DNA of 64,000 nt from Mesorhizobium_K quangtriensis (lineage in GTDB: Bacteria; Pseudomonadota; Alphaproteobacteria; Rhizobiales; Rhizobiaceae): the NCBI RefSeq assembly GCF_040081925.1, contig NZ_JBEBMF010000002.1, forward strand, positions 434,001 through 498,000, given 5' to 3'. A program made the translations under genes and the position numbers. The notes beneath the pieces were generated by a model that searched no databases, was not told the DNA's origin, and was given only the letters and a program-made list of their open reading frames with translations. Positions 7,138 through 15,625 of the stretch are shown piece by piece (positions within the stretch are counted from its first letter, which is position 1; the number at the start of each line of letters is the position of its first letter).

Positions 7138-8361
7138 ATGCTCTCAAGGTTTCTAGCAAAATTCAGTAAAATAAATTTTCCTTACAGTAGATTTGATTTT
7201 ATTGATGAAAAGGATTTACGAAAAAGCGAGAAATTCTTAAATTTTCTGTCGTTCGGTTTTTATCTTGATGATCGTCGCTCCAAGGAAGCGATTCATTACC
7301 TTGTTTCAGCGAAGCAGAGTGCGCCCGATATTTTCAAGGCGGATTGGCTGACGGCAACTCCAACCGAGCGCTTTGAAGCCATGGATAGCACCCTGAATCA
7401 GATTATTAGGGACGAAATCACAACTATCGAACCCAACCAAAACGTCGTCATGGGACTTTCGGGAGGCTTCGATTCACGCCTGATTCTGCACTATCTGCGA
7501 CGGAACGGAATACAACCCAAAACTTATACCTTCGCCCGAAAATTCGACGCAGGGGTTGCTCGCGCCCTTGCGGACCGCCTTCCAATCGAACAGTTTTCGC
7601 TACCATCTTCTACCCCGTGTTTCGATGACCTCTATAGCTTGGCCAGGCGCGAGCAGGATGTGCTCTTCCTCAGGAGGCTTACGGCGGTAGAAAAGATAGA
7701 AAAGGCATTTCCAAGCCGTGTCGAATTCCATGGTTTAGGAGGCGGCGCGGTTTCACAGGTGCGAACAAAATTGTCGGAGAACGTCGAATGGACTAAAGCC
7801 AGGAAGCGTTTTAGTAGGGCAAATGATCCCTTCGAACTGGCATCGCGGATCCGAGGGACCAAATTCCTTCCCAGAAAACCCTATGTGGCAAATCAGGAAT
7901 TGTTGTTCGAGGATCAGCTTAGGTTCGCTTACCGGATGGAACTTCGTATCCGGCCTCACCGCGACAACTCGGACAATATCTATCGCTACCCACTCTTCGA
8001 CTCCCGGTGGATCGGCGTTTGGCTGAATCGCTCTATAGAGGAACGCTACGATCAAGCCCTGCTCATTGCATTCATTCGTTGGCTGGACGCCCCCGAATTT
8101 TTCGATATAGCCGGTTCAACTGTGGCGACCGGTCCGGAAGCGAGGCTATTTCTTAGCAACCAGTATCCTTCAACAGAGATTGAAAATCAGGGTCGCTCCG
8201 CGAGAACCTTGGCCGACGAGGCGGCAAAACGGTTGAGAAAAAGAGGTGTTTTCTCGAATGCCTTTCTTGAATCGCAGATTGCAAGGATACCTAACTCCAA
8301 AGCGGCGCGTCAGGTCTTGATTTGCACAGAACTTGCGATAGGCGCGGATTGGTTTGCCTAG
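7138..8361 (+). CDS. orphan asparagine-synthase-like PP-loop protein (probably acquired)
   Basis: A 407-residue protein with an ATP-pyrophosphatase P-loop, GLSGGFDSRLIL (SGGFDS at 108-113), as in the synthetase half of AsnB and in AsnB-derived amidating or cyclising enzymes. These activate a carboxylate by adenylation. The N-terminal glutaminase half is absent: there is no Cys2 nucleophile, and the first 100 residues are a short unrelated lead. A later GLGGG (about 202) and the C-terminal helices fit the AsnB fold loosely. Codon use is visibly richer in A and T than in all neighbours, notably in the first 150 bp, a sign of horizontal transfer. No partner genes for a known pathway are adjacent, so the substrate is unknown. 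Confidence 0.7.
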   Translation: MLSRFLAKFSKINFPYSRFDFIDEKDLRKSEKFLNFLSFGFYLDDRRSKEAIHYLVSAKQSAPDIFKADWLTATPTERFEAMDSTLNQIIRDEITTIEPNQNVVMGLSGGFDSRLILHYLRRNGIQPKTYTFARKFDAGVARALADRLPIEQFSLPSSTPCFDDLYSLARREQDVLFLRRLTAVEKIEKAFPSRVEFHGLGGGAVSQVRTKLSENVEWTKARKRFSRANDPFELASRIRGTKFLPRKPYVANQELLFEDQLRFAYRMELRIRPHRDNSDNIYRYPLFDSRWIGVWLNRSIEERYDQALLIAFIRWLDAPEFFDIAGSTVATGPEARLFLSNQYPSTEIENQGRSARTLADEAAKRLRKRGVFSNAFLESQIARIPNSKAARQVLICTELAIGADWFA

Positions 8362-8409
8362 CACCCCTGCATCGAATCTGACGGACGCCGCATCAAAGTC
8401 ATCCGCCGG

Positions 8410-9282
8410 TCAAGACGCCGCCGCCTGACGCTTGTTGAGTATCCAGACGAAAACCCCTCCCACGACATAGGCAATGACACCGTAGGCGGCGGGTGGAATG
8501 GCCATCTCGGCATTGTTCAGCATGTGTTCGCTCATCGCGAGCGCAATGACGAGCGCCGCGTTGTGGATGCCGATCGACATCGACAGGGCTACGGCCTGGC
8601 GTGGCTCGACCCCAAGGAGAAGCGGGAGAAAGTAACCAGCGAGCAGGCTGACGACTGCAAAGATCAGGGCGACGAGGCCGACTGTCGGTCCCCACACAAC
8701 AAGCAGCCGCCATTGGCCGATGAGCGCGATCAATATCAGCCCGACAAGGAAGATCATCGTTATCGTCTTGACCGGGCGGTCGAGGCGCTCAGCCAGGTCG
8801 GGAAAGCTGCTGCGCACGAAAACGCCGATCGAAGCCGGCACGATCGCGATGGCGAAGATCAGCAGCACCTGAACGATATCCAGCCTGACTGTCCTGGCTT
8901 CGCCATAGAAAACGATCATGGAGAGATTGACGATGATCGGCAGGCTGACAAGGGCGATGATGGTCGTAGCGGCCGCGAGGATGAGGCTCAGCGCCACGTC
9001 GCCGCGGGCGAGGTGGGTAAAGAGCGCAGCCGATGTCCCTCCCGGACTTGCCGCCAGCAGCATCATGCCAACGCTGATCGCAGGCGGGAAACCGGCGGCG
9101 TAGACCAACGCAAAGCAAAGAAGCGGCAGCAAAACGATCTGGCAGACCAGACCAAGGACGATGGGCCATGGGCGGGACAGGTAACGGGTAAAATCCTGAA
9201 TGCGCAGCGAAAGCCCAAGGCCGAGCATGACGATGACAAGCCCAGCGGGCAGGCCGATGCTGAGCGTCAGACTTTGTTGCAT
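8410..9282 (-). CDS. bile acid:sodium symporter (BASS)-family transporter
   Basis: A 290-residue inner-membrane protein with about nine to ten hydrophobic helices. Features typical of the BASS family are visible: the MLAASPGGTSAALFTHLARGD segment (about 76-95), where small residues line the substrate/sodium site, and the later SMSIGIHNAALVIALAMS segment in the second repeat. Bacterial members import or export organic anions such as bile-acid-like compounds, pantoate or keto acids with Na+; the substrate here cannot be read from sequence. The gene is divergent from lipB; the closest start-to-start distance is 146 bp. Confidence 0.85.
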   Translation of the reverse strand: MQQSLTLSIGLPAGLVIVMLGLGLSLRIQDFTRYLSRPWPIVLGLVCQIVLLPLLCFALVYAAGFPPAISVGMMLLAASPGGTSAALFTHLARGDVALSLILAAATTIIALVSLPIIVNLSMIVFYGEARTVRLDIVQVLLIFAIAIVPASIGVFVRSSFPDLAERLDRPVKTITMIFLVGLILIALIGQWRLLVVWGPTVGLVALIFAVVSLLAGYFLPLLLGVEPRQAVALSMSIGIHNAALVIALAMSEHMLNNAEMAIPPAAYGVIAYVVGGVFVWILNKRQAAAS

Positions 9283-9428
9283 GGTGCGCTTCCTTCGCAG
9301 CGAGCATGACGCATCCGGGCAAAAAAGTCGTTAAGCCACAGGACTCCGCAGCATGGGACGGCAAGACATCGGCGTCTGGACGCCGCGAGGCGGCAGGGCC
9401 ATATAGGGGCTTCAGCAACGGAAGCGCC

Positions 9429-10169
9429 ATGCTCGAACGCAGCCAGATCGCCCCCGACTTCCTTCCGGCGCCCGGCTTGGCGCCTGTCGAATGGCGGATC
9501 GCGCCAGGGCTGACCGCATATGAAGATGCGCTTGCCGTCATGGAAAAGCGCGCTGAGGAGATCCGCCTTGGCATCGCACCAGAGATGGTCTGGCTGGTCG
9601 AGCATCCACCGCTCTACACGGCCGGTACGAGTGCGAAGGCCGAGGATCTGGTCGAGCCGGATCGTTTTCCGGTCTTTGCGGCGGGACGCGGCGGCGAATA
9701 CACCTATCACGGGCCGGGACAGCGCGTTGCCTATGTCATGTTGGACCTCAAGCGGCGGCGAGAAGACGTACGCGCCTTCGTGGCGGCGCTCGAGGAATGG
9801 ATCATCCGCACGCTCGGCCGCTTCAACGTGAAAGGCGAGCGGCGCGAGGACCGCGTCGGCGTCTGGGTGGTGCGGCCAGACAGACCCGCGATGGCGGACG
9901 GATCGCCAGCGGAAGACAAGATCGCGGCTATCGGCATTCGGTTGAGGAAGTGGGTCAGCTTCCACGGTATCTCGATCAACGTCGAGCCTGACCTCTCGCA
10001 TTTTTCGGGCATCGTACCTTGTGGCGTCAGCGATCACGGCGTTACTAGCCTCGTCGACCTCGGTCTGCCCGTGACGATGGGCGACCTCGACGTCGCACTG
10101 AGGGGCGCGTTCGAGGAGGTCTTCGGGGACACGTGCTTCGCCGGAGAGCAATCCAGAAGGGCAGGCTGA
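9429..10169 (+). CDS. lipB: lipoyl(octanoyl) transferase LipB
   Basis: A 246-residue enzyme that moves octanoyl groups from acyl carrier protein to the lipoyl domains of 2-oxoacid dehydrogenases and the glycine cleavage system, the first step of endogenous lipoylation. The conserved GRGGEYTYHGPGQ motif begins at residue 86. The catalytic lysine is K164 (EDKIAAIGI) and the acyl-carrying cysteine is C198 (SGIVPCGVSDHGVTS). I chose the ATG at 9429 because the upstream in-frame codons from 9306 do not resemble LipB. The gene overlaps the next start (TGATG), so ggt may be translationally coupled. Confidence 0.96.
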   Translation: MLERSQIAPDFLPAPGLAPVEWRIAPGLTAYEDALAVMEKRAEEIRLGIAPEMVWLVEHPPLYTAGTSAKAEDLVEPDRFPVFAAGRGGEYTYHGPGQRVAYVMLDLKRRREDVRAFVAALEEWIIRTLGRFNVKGERREDRVGVWVVRPDRPAMADGSPAEDKIAAIGIRLRKWVSFHGISINVEPDLSHFSGIVPCGVSDHGVTSLVDLGLPVTMGDLDVALRGAFEEVFGDTCFAGEQSRRAG

Positions 10170-11923
10170 TGAGAACGTCCGGGACACTGATACTGACGGC
10201 GCTGGCTGCACTTCTGGCGATGCCGGCCGTCGCGCAGCAAGCGTCCGATGTCATCGCCCCTGAATCGCCTTCCGCCATCGAGCAAAAGGCGGCGGTTCGT
10301 GCAACAAAGCACATGGTGATCGCTGCCAACCCGTTGGCCGCGCAGGCGGGGCTGGACGTGCTGAGAAACGGTGGCAACGCGGCGGACGCTCTTGTCGTGG
10401 TGCAGACGGTTCTGGGGCTGGTTGAACCGCAATCGTCAGGCCTCGGCGGCGGCGCGTTCCTGACTTGGTATGATGCGGCAGGCCAGACCGTCACGACATT
10501 CGACGGACGCGAAACCGCGCCGGCGGCCGCGACGCCGGCGCTTTTCCTCGGCGCGGACGGTGAGCCGCTTGGCTTCTTCGACGCGGTGATTGGCGGGCGT
10601 TCGGTCGGTGTGCCGGGCGTGCCGAGGCTTATGGAGGCGGTGCACGCGAAATACGGCAGGACGCCGTGGAAGGACCTGCTCCAGCCGGCGATCGATATGG
10701 CGGAAGGTGGGTTCGCCGTGTCGCCTCGCCTCAACACGATGATCACGGAGGACATCGAGCGGCTCGACACGCAGCCAGCGACACGCGCCTATTTCTTCGA
10801 TGCCTCAGGGGCGCCATTGGCCGCCGGAACGCTGGTGCGCAACCCGGATTATGCTCAGACGCTGCGGGCGATCGCTGACGGCGGCGCGGATGCTTTCTAT
10901 ACCGGCGAGATCGCCGAAAAAATCGTGGCCGCGGTCAACACGCACGCTACCAACCCAGGCTCGCTCAGCCTGAAAGACCTTGCAGACTATCAGGTGAAGG
11001 AGCGGCCAGCGGTCTGCGCGCCGTATCGCGGGCTGTCGGTCTGCGGCATGGGACCGCCCTCCTCCGGCGCGCTGAGCATCGGGCAGATTCTCGGCATGGT
11101 CGAGCCTTTCGATCTCGCCACGCTCGGTGCCGACGATCCCGAAAGCTGGCGCATCATCGGCGATGCGACGCGTCTCGCCTTCGCTGACCGCGAGCGCTAC
11201 ATCGCCGACAGCGATTTCGTCAGCATTCCGAAGGGGCTGCTGAACACCGGCTATCTCGCCGAGCGCTCTGCCCTGATCAGCCGGCCGACGGCGCTGACCG
11301 ATGGCGACGTGAAGCCCGGCGAGCCGCCATGGGACAAGGCAGAGTTGCGCATGGACGGCGCCGCATTCGATATGCCCGCCACCACGCATTTCGTCATTGT
11401 CGACGACGAGGACAACGTCGCCTCTATGACAAGTTCGGTTGAGAACGCCTTCGGCTCGCGCCAGATCGTCGCCGGCTTCATCCTCAACAACCAGCTCACC
11501 GACTTTTCCTTCGCGCCAGAGAAGGACGGCCAGACAGTTGCCAACCGTGTCGAACCCGGCAAGAGGCCGCGCTCCTCGATGGCGCCGACGATCGTGCTGA
11601 AGGACGGCAAGCCGGTCTATGCGCTTGGCTCGCCCGGGGGATCCAGCATCATCCCCTATGTCGCGAACACGCTGATCGCGCTGATCGACTGGAAGCTCGA
11701 CATGCAGGCGGCGATCTCCATGCCCCATATGCTGAACCGCTTCGGCACTTACGAGCTCGAGGCAGAAACGTCAGCGGAAGGCTTTGTCGACGATCTCGAA
11801 GCGCTCGGCTTCAAGACCAAGGCCGGCGATCTGAACTCGGGGCTGCACGGGATTGCTATCACGCCGGAAGGACTGACAGGCGGAGCGGACCCGCGCCGGG
11901 AGGGCGTCGCAGTCGGCGATTGA
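10169..11923 (+). CDS. ggt: gamma-glutamyltransferase (gamma-glutamyltranspeptidase)
   Basis: A periplasmic enzyme that cleaves glutathione and other gamma-glutamyl compounds, 584 residues as a precursor. A signal peptide covers residues 1-22 (MPAVAQQ at the cleavage region). The autocatalytic cleavage site and nucleophile is T405 in PATTHFVIVDDEDN. The substrate-binding segment NGGNAADA (67-74) and the SMAPTIVLKDGKP and GSPGGS motifs of the small subunit are present. Its ATG shares a base with the lipB stop. Length and motif order are normal for the family. Confidence 0.95.
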   Translation: MRTSGTLILTALAALLAMPAVAQQASDVIAPESPSAIEQKAAVRATKHMVIAANPLAAQAGLDVLRNGGNAADALVVVQTVLGLVEPQSSGLGGGAFLTWYDAAGQTVTTFDGRETAPAAATPALFLGADGEPLGFFDAVIGGRSVGVPGVPRLMEAVHAKYGRTPWKDLLQPAIDMAEGGFAVSPRLNTMITEDIERLDTQPATRAYFFDASGAPLAAGTLVRNPDYAQTLRAIADGGADAFYTGEIAEKIVAAVNTHATNPGSLSLKDLADYQVKERPAVCAPYRGLSVCGMGPPSSGALSIGQILGMVEPFDLATLGADDPESWRIIGDATRLAFADRERYIADSDFVSIPKGLLNTGYLAERSALISRPTALTDGDVKPGEPPWDKAELRMDGAAFDMPATTHFVIVDDEDNVASMTSSVENAFGSRQIVAGFILNNQLTDFSFAPEKDGQTVANRVEPGKRPRSSMAPTIVLKDGKPVYALGSPGGSSIIPYVANTLIALIDWKLDMQAAISMPHMLNRFGTYELEAETSAEGFVDDLEALGFKTKAGDLNSGLHGIAITPEGLTGGADPRREGVAVGD

Positions 11924-11932
11924 CTCCGGCGC

Positions 11933-13315
11933 TCAGAAGGTGGTGCTGGCGGACACGCCTGCGATCTGACCCGCGGGTTGGCGATGCTGCCTCTCGAATT
12001 GCTGCCAGTTGGCGATGCGTGCCGACGCCCAGAGTACGCCCGAGGCATGGATTACGAACACGGCGACGAGCGCGCATGCCAGCGCGCCGCGCTCGGCGCC
12101 GCCGAGCGGCTTCAACTCGTGACGTGGCTTTATGCCCGTACCCGCCGTGATCAAGCTGAGAATGGCAAAAACCACACCAGAAATGACCAGAAGCGAATCC
12201 GGAAGGCCAGCCGACCGACCGATCCCAAGTAGGGCAAGCAGAAGCACGAAGGACGATAGCGCAAGCGAGACCGGCCCCGGGCAAATCTGGCGCAGCACCT
12301 GTCCGCCGTCGAACTTCCAGACCGGCACCAGATTGGCGATGTTGAAGAGTGCGGCAATGCCGGCAAGCATGGCGAGGATGGTGGCCGCCAGCGACCAGCC
12401 CTCGCCGAGGGCATAAATGCACGCCGCGATGGCCAGCGGAACGAGGAATGCCGAGAAGCCCGCTCCCATGAGCGCGACGAACGCGACCTCGAAGCGGCTG
12501 TCATACGGCCTGCCGCCGATGGCGATGCCACCGAGCAGCGGCAGGAAGATCATGCGCACCTTGCGGTGGCCCATCACGCGGAAGGCGGCCATGTGGCCAA
12601 GTTCGTGCAGCGCGACGACGGCGGTCAGCACACTCGCGAGCAGGAAGCCGCCGAAGGTGAGCCCGAAGACAGGCCACATGATGAGGACGGACAGCGCAGC
12701 AAACCCGATCTGGGTCGCCGGATGCTCGAACAGGCCGCCGGCATTATACTCGCCCGTCTCGGCCCATCTCTTGAGCTTGCCGAGTTCGCGACGCAGCGCG
12801 AAGTAGCGGAACACGAAAAAGGCCGCCCCCCGGTAGCGGTCGGTCCGTGAAAGCGTGACGCGGACAGAACTATCCTCGCCGGTCAGATCCACGGACTCGA
12901 TATAGTCCTTCCAGAACGTCGGGTGCAGTGAACTGTCGTCGATGACACGCATCGAAAAATGCTGTCCCTGGACGACATCCTCCAACCGGACGACATGTTC
13001 GATCGGCGCGCCGTCGCGACCCTCCCATCCAAGCCGGATGCGAGCCAGACCGGGGTCATCGAGCGCCTGAACGTCAAGGCGCTGCCCGGACCAACCGGCG
13101 TTCTCGCCGAAAGGAAAGACTGCGCTCCACACACGGTCCCGGCGCGTAGAAACCAGGCGGGCTGCGCGGACGGTGCGCGTGCCGAGCGGCAGTGCGAAAA
13201 GGACGAAGATCAAGCCGAGGTTCAGCGCTACGAGCAGCAGTGCAAGCGCAGGCGACAAAGGCTTCACTCCGCCGAACCGCCCGGCCGGGGACGAGACCGG
13301 ACAGGCGTACCTCAT
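11933..13315 (-). CDS. SRPBCC domain fused to M50 (site-2-protease-like) membrane metalloprotease
   Basis: A 460-residue membrane protein. A hydrophobic helix (about 20-43) is followed by a START/SRPBCC-like domain (about 55-190: TRRDRVWSAVFPF through FFVFRYFALRRELGKLKRW). Then comes a multi-helix M50 peptidase core with zinc motif HELGH (237-241), the second-site motif NLVPVWKFDGG (Asp336) and several further helices. M50 enzymes cleave substrates inside the membrane. The lipid-binding-like SRPBCC domain in place of a PDZ domain is unusual and may present the substrate or sense a ligand. The ATG at 13315 has AGGAAA upstream. The gene is convergent with ggt, leaving 9 bp between stops. Confidence 0.8.
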   Translation of the reverse strand: MRYACPVSSPAGRFGGVKPLSPALALLLVALNLGLIFVLFALPLGTRTVRAARLVSTRRDRVWSAVFPFGENAGWSGQRLDVQALDDPGLARIRLGWEGRDGAPIEHVVRLEDVVQGQHFSMRVIDDSSLHPTFWKDYIESVDLTGEDSSVRVTLSRTDRYRGAAFFVFRYFALRRELGKLKRWAETGEYNAGGLFEHPATQIGFAALSVLIMWPVFGLTFGGFLLASVLTAVVALHELGHMAAFRVMGHRKVRMIFLPLLGGIAIGGRPYDSRFEVAFVALMGAGFSAFLVPLAIAACIYALGEGWSLAATILAMLAGIAALFNIANLVPVWKFDGGQVLRQICPGPVSLALSSFVLLLALLGIGRSAGLPDSLLVISGVVFAILSLITAGTGIKPRHELKPLGGAERGALACALVAVFVIHASGVLWASARIANWQQFERQHRQPAGQIAGVSASTTF

Positions 13316-13429
13316 TCGATTTCCTGCGACCCTAGACCTTCCGACAAGAAGAAAGGCTTAACGCCAGGATCGATCAGAGATCGACGAGAGGATCGATCGG
13401 AAAAACGGTCGACGACCGGCTACGTCGAC

Positions 13430-13516
13430 TCAGAGCGCACCGATCCAGATGGCAGATGCGACGAGGAATGTGCTCATGCAGACCAGAGAGAGAACGTCGT
13501 GGAACAGATCGGCCAT
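13430..13516 (-). CDS. 28-residue membrane microprotein, probably SOS-induced
   Basis: A tiny gene with good translation signals: AGGAG lies eight bases before the ATG at 13516, and the frame runs 28 codons to TGA. The product has a short acidic head (MADLFHD) and then one hydrophobic span (VLSLVCMSTFLVASAIWIGAL) ending at the membrane edge, so it is likely a single-pass inner-membrane peptide. Its promoter carries a perfect LexA box. Size, topology and control resemble SidA, the 29-residue SOS-induced division inhibitor of Caulobacter that acts on FtsW/N. I do not claim sequence homology. It sits alone between the M50 gene and lolD, each in the same direction but separated by more than 100 bp. 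Confidence 0.7.
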   Translation of the reverse strand: MADLFHDVLSLVCMSTFLVASAIWIGAL

Positions 13517-13545
13517 TGTTTCGCTCCTGTTTTTGATATGTATTT

Positions 13546-13575
13546 ATTTTGTTCTATTTTTGTTCAAAGTGTCAA
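13546..13575 (-). promoter_or_regulatory. promoter with LexA (SOS) box upstream of the microprotein
   Basis: On the minus strand TTGACA (13575-13570), an 18-bp spacer and CAAAAT (13551-13546) form a plausible promoter. Between them, and touching the -10, lies the direct repeat GTTC-N7-GTTC (13551-13565 on the plus strand, spacer TATTTTT), the known alphaproteobacterial LexA recognition pattern. The placement would block RNA polymerase until LexA cleavage after DNA damage. Confidence 0.75.
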
Positions 13576-13652
13576 GAACGCCGTCGCGTCCTCCTGACAC
13601 GACTTGCCAGTAGGTTAAGGGAAGGTTGAGACGGCAGGGAAGCCGTTAACGG

Positions 13653-14333
13653 TCAGAAGGAGACGACCTTGCCCTCGGCGAGGGTAACGCGGCGGTCCAT
13701 GCGCGCGGCGAGTTCATGATTGTGCGTGGCGATCAGCGCCGCGAGGCCGGACTGTTTCACCAGCGCCGCAAGCGCGTCGAAGACATAATGCGCGGTGTGC
13801 GGATCGAGATTGCCGGTCGGCTCGTCGGCAAGAAGGACCAGCGGCGCGTTGGCGACCGCGCGGGCAATCGCGACTCGTTGCTGCTCGCCGCCGGAAAGCT
13901 CGGCGGGCCGGTGATGGGCGCGCTTGCCGATCTGCATGTAGTCCAGAAGCTGTTCGGCGCGCTTGGCCGCCTCGCTGCGCGGCAGCCCCTTTATGATCTG
14001 CGGCATCATGATGTTCTCGAGCGCGGAGAACTCGGGCAGCAGATGATGGAACTGGTAGACGAAGCCGATATCGTTGCGGCGGATCGCGGTGCGGTCGTCG
14101 TCGGACAGGCGACCGCAGGCGCGGCCGCCAAGGATGACGTCGCCGGCGTCGGGCCTCTCGAGCAGGCCTGCGGTGTGAAGCAAGGTCGACTTGCCCGCGC
14201 CCGACGGCGCGACCAGCGCGACCATTTCTCCCGGCACCAGCGAGAAATCGGCTCCGTTCAGGATTGTCAGCTTGCGCTGCCCCTGGACGTAGTGGCGCTC
14301 GACGCCCTTGAGTTCGATGACCGACCCGCTCAC
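13653..14333 (-). CDS. lolD: lipoprotein-releasing ABC transporter ATP-binding protein LolD
   Basis: The 226-residue ATPase of the Lol complex, which extracts outer-membrane lipoproteins from the inner membrane. Walker A is GAGKSTLLH (about 45), the Q-loop is FVYQFHHLLPEFSALENIMMP (the LLPEF variant is typical of LolD), the ABC signature is LSGGEQQRVAIARA, Walker B is LLADEPTGNLD, and the switch His is in ATHNHEL. The start is the GTG at 14333, which overlaps the stop of the permease gene; the longer open frame upstream is antisense-like and inside the permease gene. Confidence 0.96.
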   Translation of the reverse strand: MSGSVIELKGVERHYVQGQRKLTILNGADFSLVPGEMVALVAPSGAGKSTLLHTAGLLERPDAGDVILGGRACGRLSDDDRTAIRRNDIGFVYQFHHLLPEFSALENIMMPQIIKGLPRSEAAKRAEQLLDYMQIGKRAHHRPAELSGGEQQRVAIARAVANAPLVLLADEPTGNLDPHTAHYVFDALAALVKQSGLAALIATHNHELAARMDRRVTLAEGKVVSF

Positions 14334-15625
14334 TCGTACCTCAGCGCCTCGACAGGGTCGAGCTTGGCAGCGCGCCACGCCGGAAACAGCGTCGCGAAAA
14401 AGGAAAGGGCCAGCGCCATCAGGATGACGGACATGGTTTCGCCGAACTCCATCTTCGCCGGCAACTGGCTGAGGAAATAGAGTTCGGGATTGAACAGCAC
14501 CGTGCCCGAAAGCCACGAGAAGAACTGGCGGATGCGCTCGACGTTAAGGCAGAGCACGACGCCGAGGATGACGCCGGCGATGGTGCCGGTGACGCCGATC
14601 GCGGCACCGGTCATCAAAAAGATGCGCATGATCGCGCCGCGCGTCGCGCCCATGGTTCGCAGGATCGCGATATCGCGTCCCTTGTCCTTCACCAGCATTA
14701 TGAGCCCGGAAATAATGTTCAGCGCAGCGACGAGCACGATCAGCGTCAGGATCATGAACATCACGTTCCGCTCGACCTGCAGCGCGGAGAAGAACGTCTC
14801 GTTACGCTGCCGCCAGTCGGTGATGTAGACCTGCCGGGCCGCCGCGATTTCGACGAGTTCGCGGAGTTGGTCGACGTTGTCGGGGTTTTCGACGAACACC
14901 TCGATTGTCTGCGCCCGCCCTTCCATGTTGAAATAGAGCTGCGCCTCTTCGAAGGGCATGAAGATGACGGAGGAATCGAACTCCGACATGCCCACTTCGA
15001 AGATGGCGACGATCGGATAGGATTTCACACGCGGCGTCGTTCCCATTGGGGTGACGTCACCATCAGGCGAGACGAGCGTGATGGAATCGCCAAGCACGAG
15101 GCCAAGATTGTTGGCCATGCGCTGGCCAAGCGCCACGCCTTCCGACTGGTCGAAGCCGGCAAGCGAACCGTGCTTGATGTTCTTGGAAACGATAGTCAGC
15201 TTGTCGAGGTTGTCACCGCTGATGCCGCGCACCAGCGCGCCAGTGCCGGCGCCGACCGCGCCAGAGGCCAGCACCTGTCCGTCGATCAGCGGGATGGCGA
15301 ACTTGACGCCGGCGACGCCGTTGATGCGCTGGGCGACCGCATCATAGTCCTCGAGCGGCGTATCGAGGGGCTGGACGACGAGATGGCCGTTGATGCCGAG
15401 AATGCGCGTCAGGAGCTCGGCGCGGAAACCGTTCATCACCGCCATGACGACGATCAGCGTGGCGACGCCGAGCATGATGCCGAGGAAGGAGATGGAGGCG
15501 ATGACGGAGATCACCGTCTCCTTGCGCCGCGAGCGCAAATAGCGCCACGCAACCATGCGCTCGAAGACCGAAAACGGTCCCGCTCCGGCAGGCTTCGCTG
15601 CGACGGTGGAAGTTACCGTGTTCAT
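14330..15625 (-). CDS. lolC: lipoprotein-releasing ABC transporter permease (LolC/LolE family)
   Basis: A 431-residue inner-membrane subunit of the Lol transporter. It has the family layout: a cytoplasmic head with AWRYLRSRRKE, a first helix (GIMLGVATLIVVMAVMNGF), a large periplasmic domain (about 70-270) that contacts lipoprotein, and three C-terminal helices of the FtsX type, with the coupling segment LRTMGATRGAIMRIF. Only one permease gene is present, so the complex is probably LolC/E homodimeric with LolD, as in many alphaproteobacteria. The ATG at 15625 overlaps the proS stop and the stop overlaps lolD, giving a tight proS-lolC-lolD operon. Confidence 0.94.
   Translation of the reverse strand: MNTVTSTVAAKPAGAGPFSVFERMVAWRYLRSRRKETVISVIASISFLGIMLGVATLIVVMAVMNGFRAELLTRILGINGHLVVQPLDTPLEDYDAVAQRINGVAGVKFAIPLIDGQVLASGAVGAGTGALVRGISGDNLDKLTIVSKNIKHGSLAGFDQSEGVALGQRMANNLGLVLGDSITLVSPDGDVTPMGTTPRVKSYPIVAIFEVGMSEFDSSVIFMPFEEAQLYFNMEGRAQTIEVFVENPDNVDQLRELVEIAAARQVYITDWRQRNETFFSALQVERNVMFMILTLIVLVAALNIISGLIMLVKDKGRDIAILRTMGATRGAIMRIFLMTGAAIGVTGTIAGVILGVVLCLNVERIRQFFSWLSGTVLFNPELYFLSQLPAKMEFGETMSVILMALALSFFATLFPAWRAAKLDPVEALRYE

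Noticed and set aside
6300..8410. attL/attR pair for an integrated element
   Set aside because: I looked for a second copy of the tRNA-Leu 3' end (CGAGTCCTCTCGACCGCACCA) downstream of the PP-loop gene and found none in the window.
13366..13402. Repeated GGATCGATC segments near the LexA-controlled gene
   Set aside because: Two short copies only, without symmetry to a known operator; probably chance.
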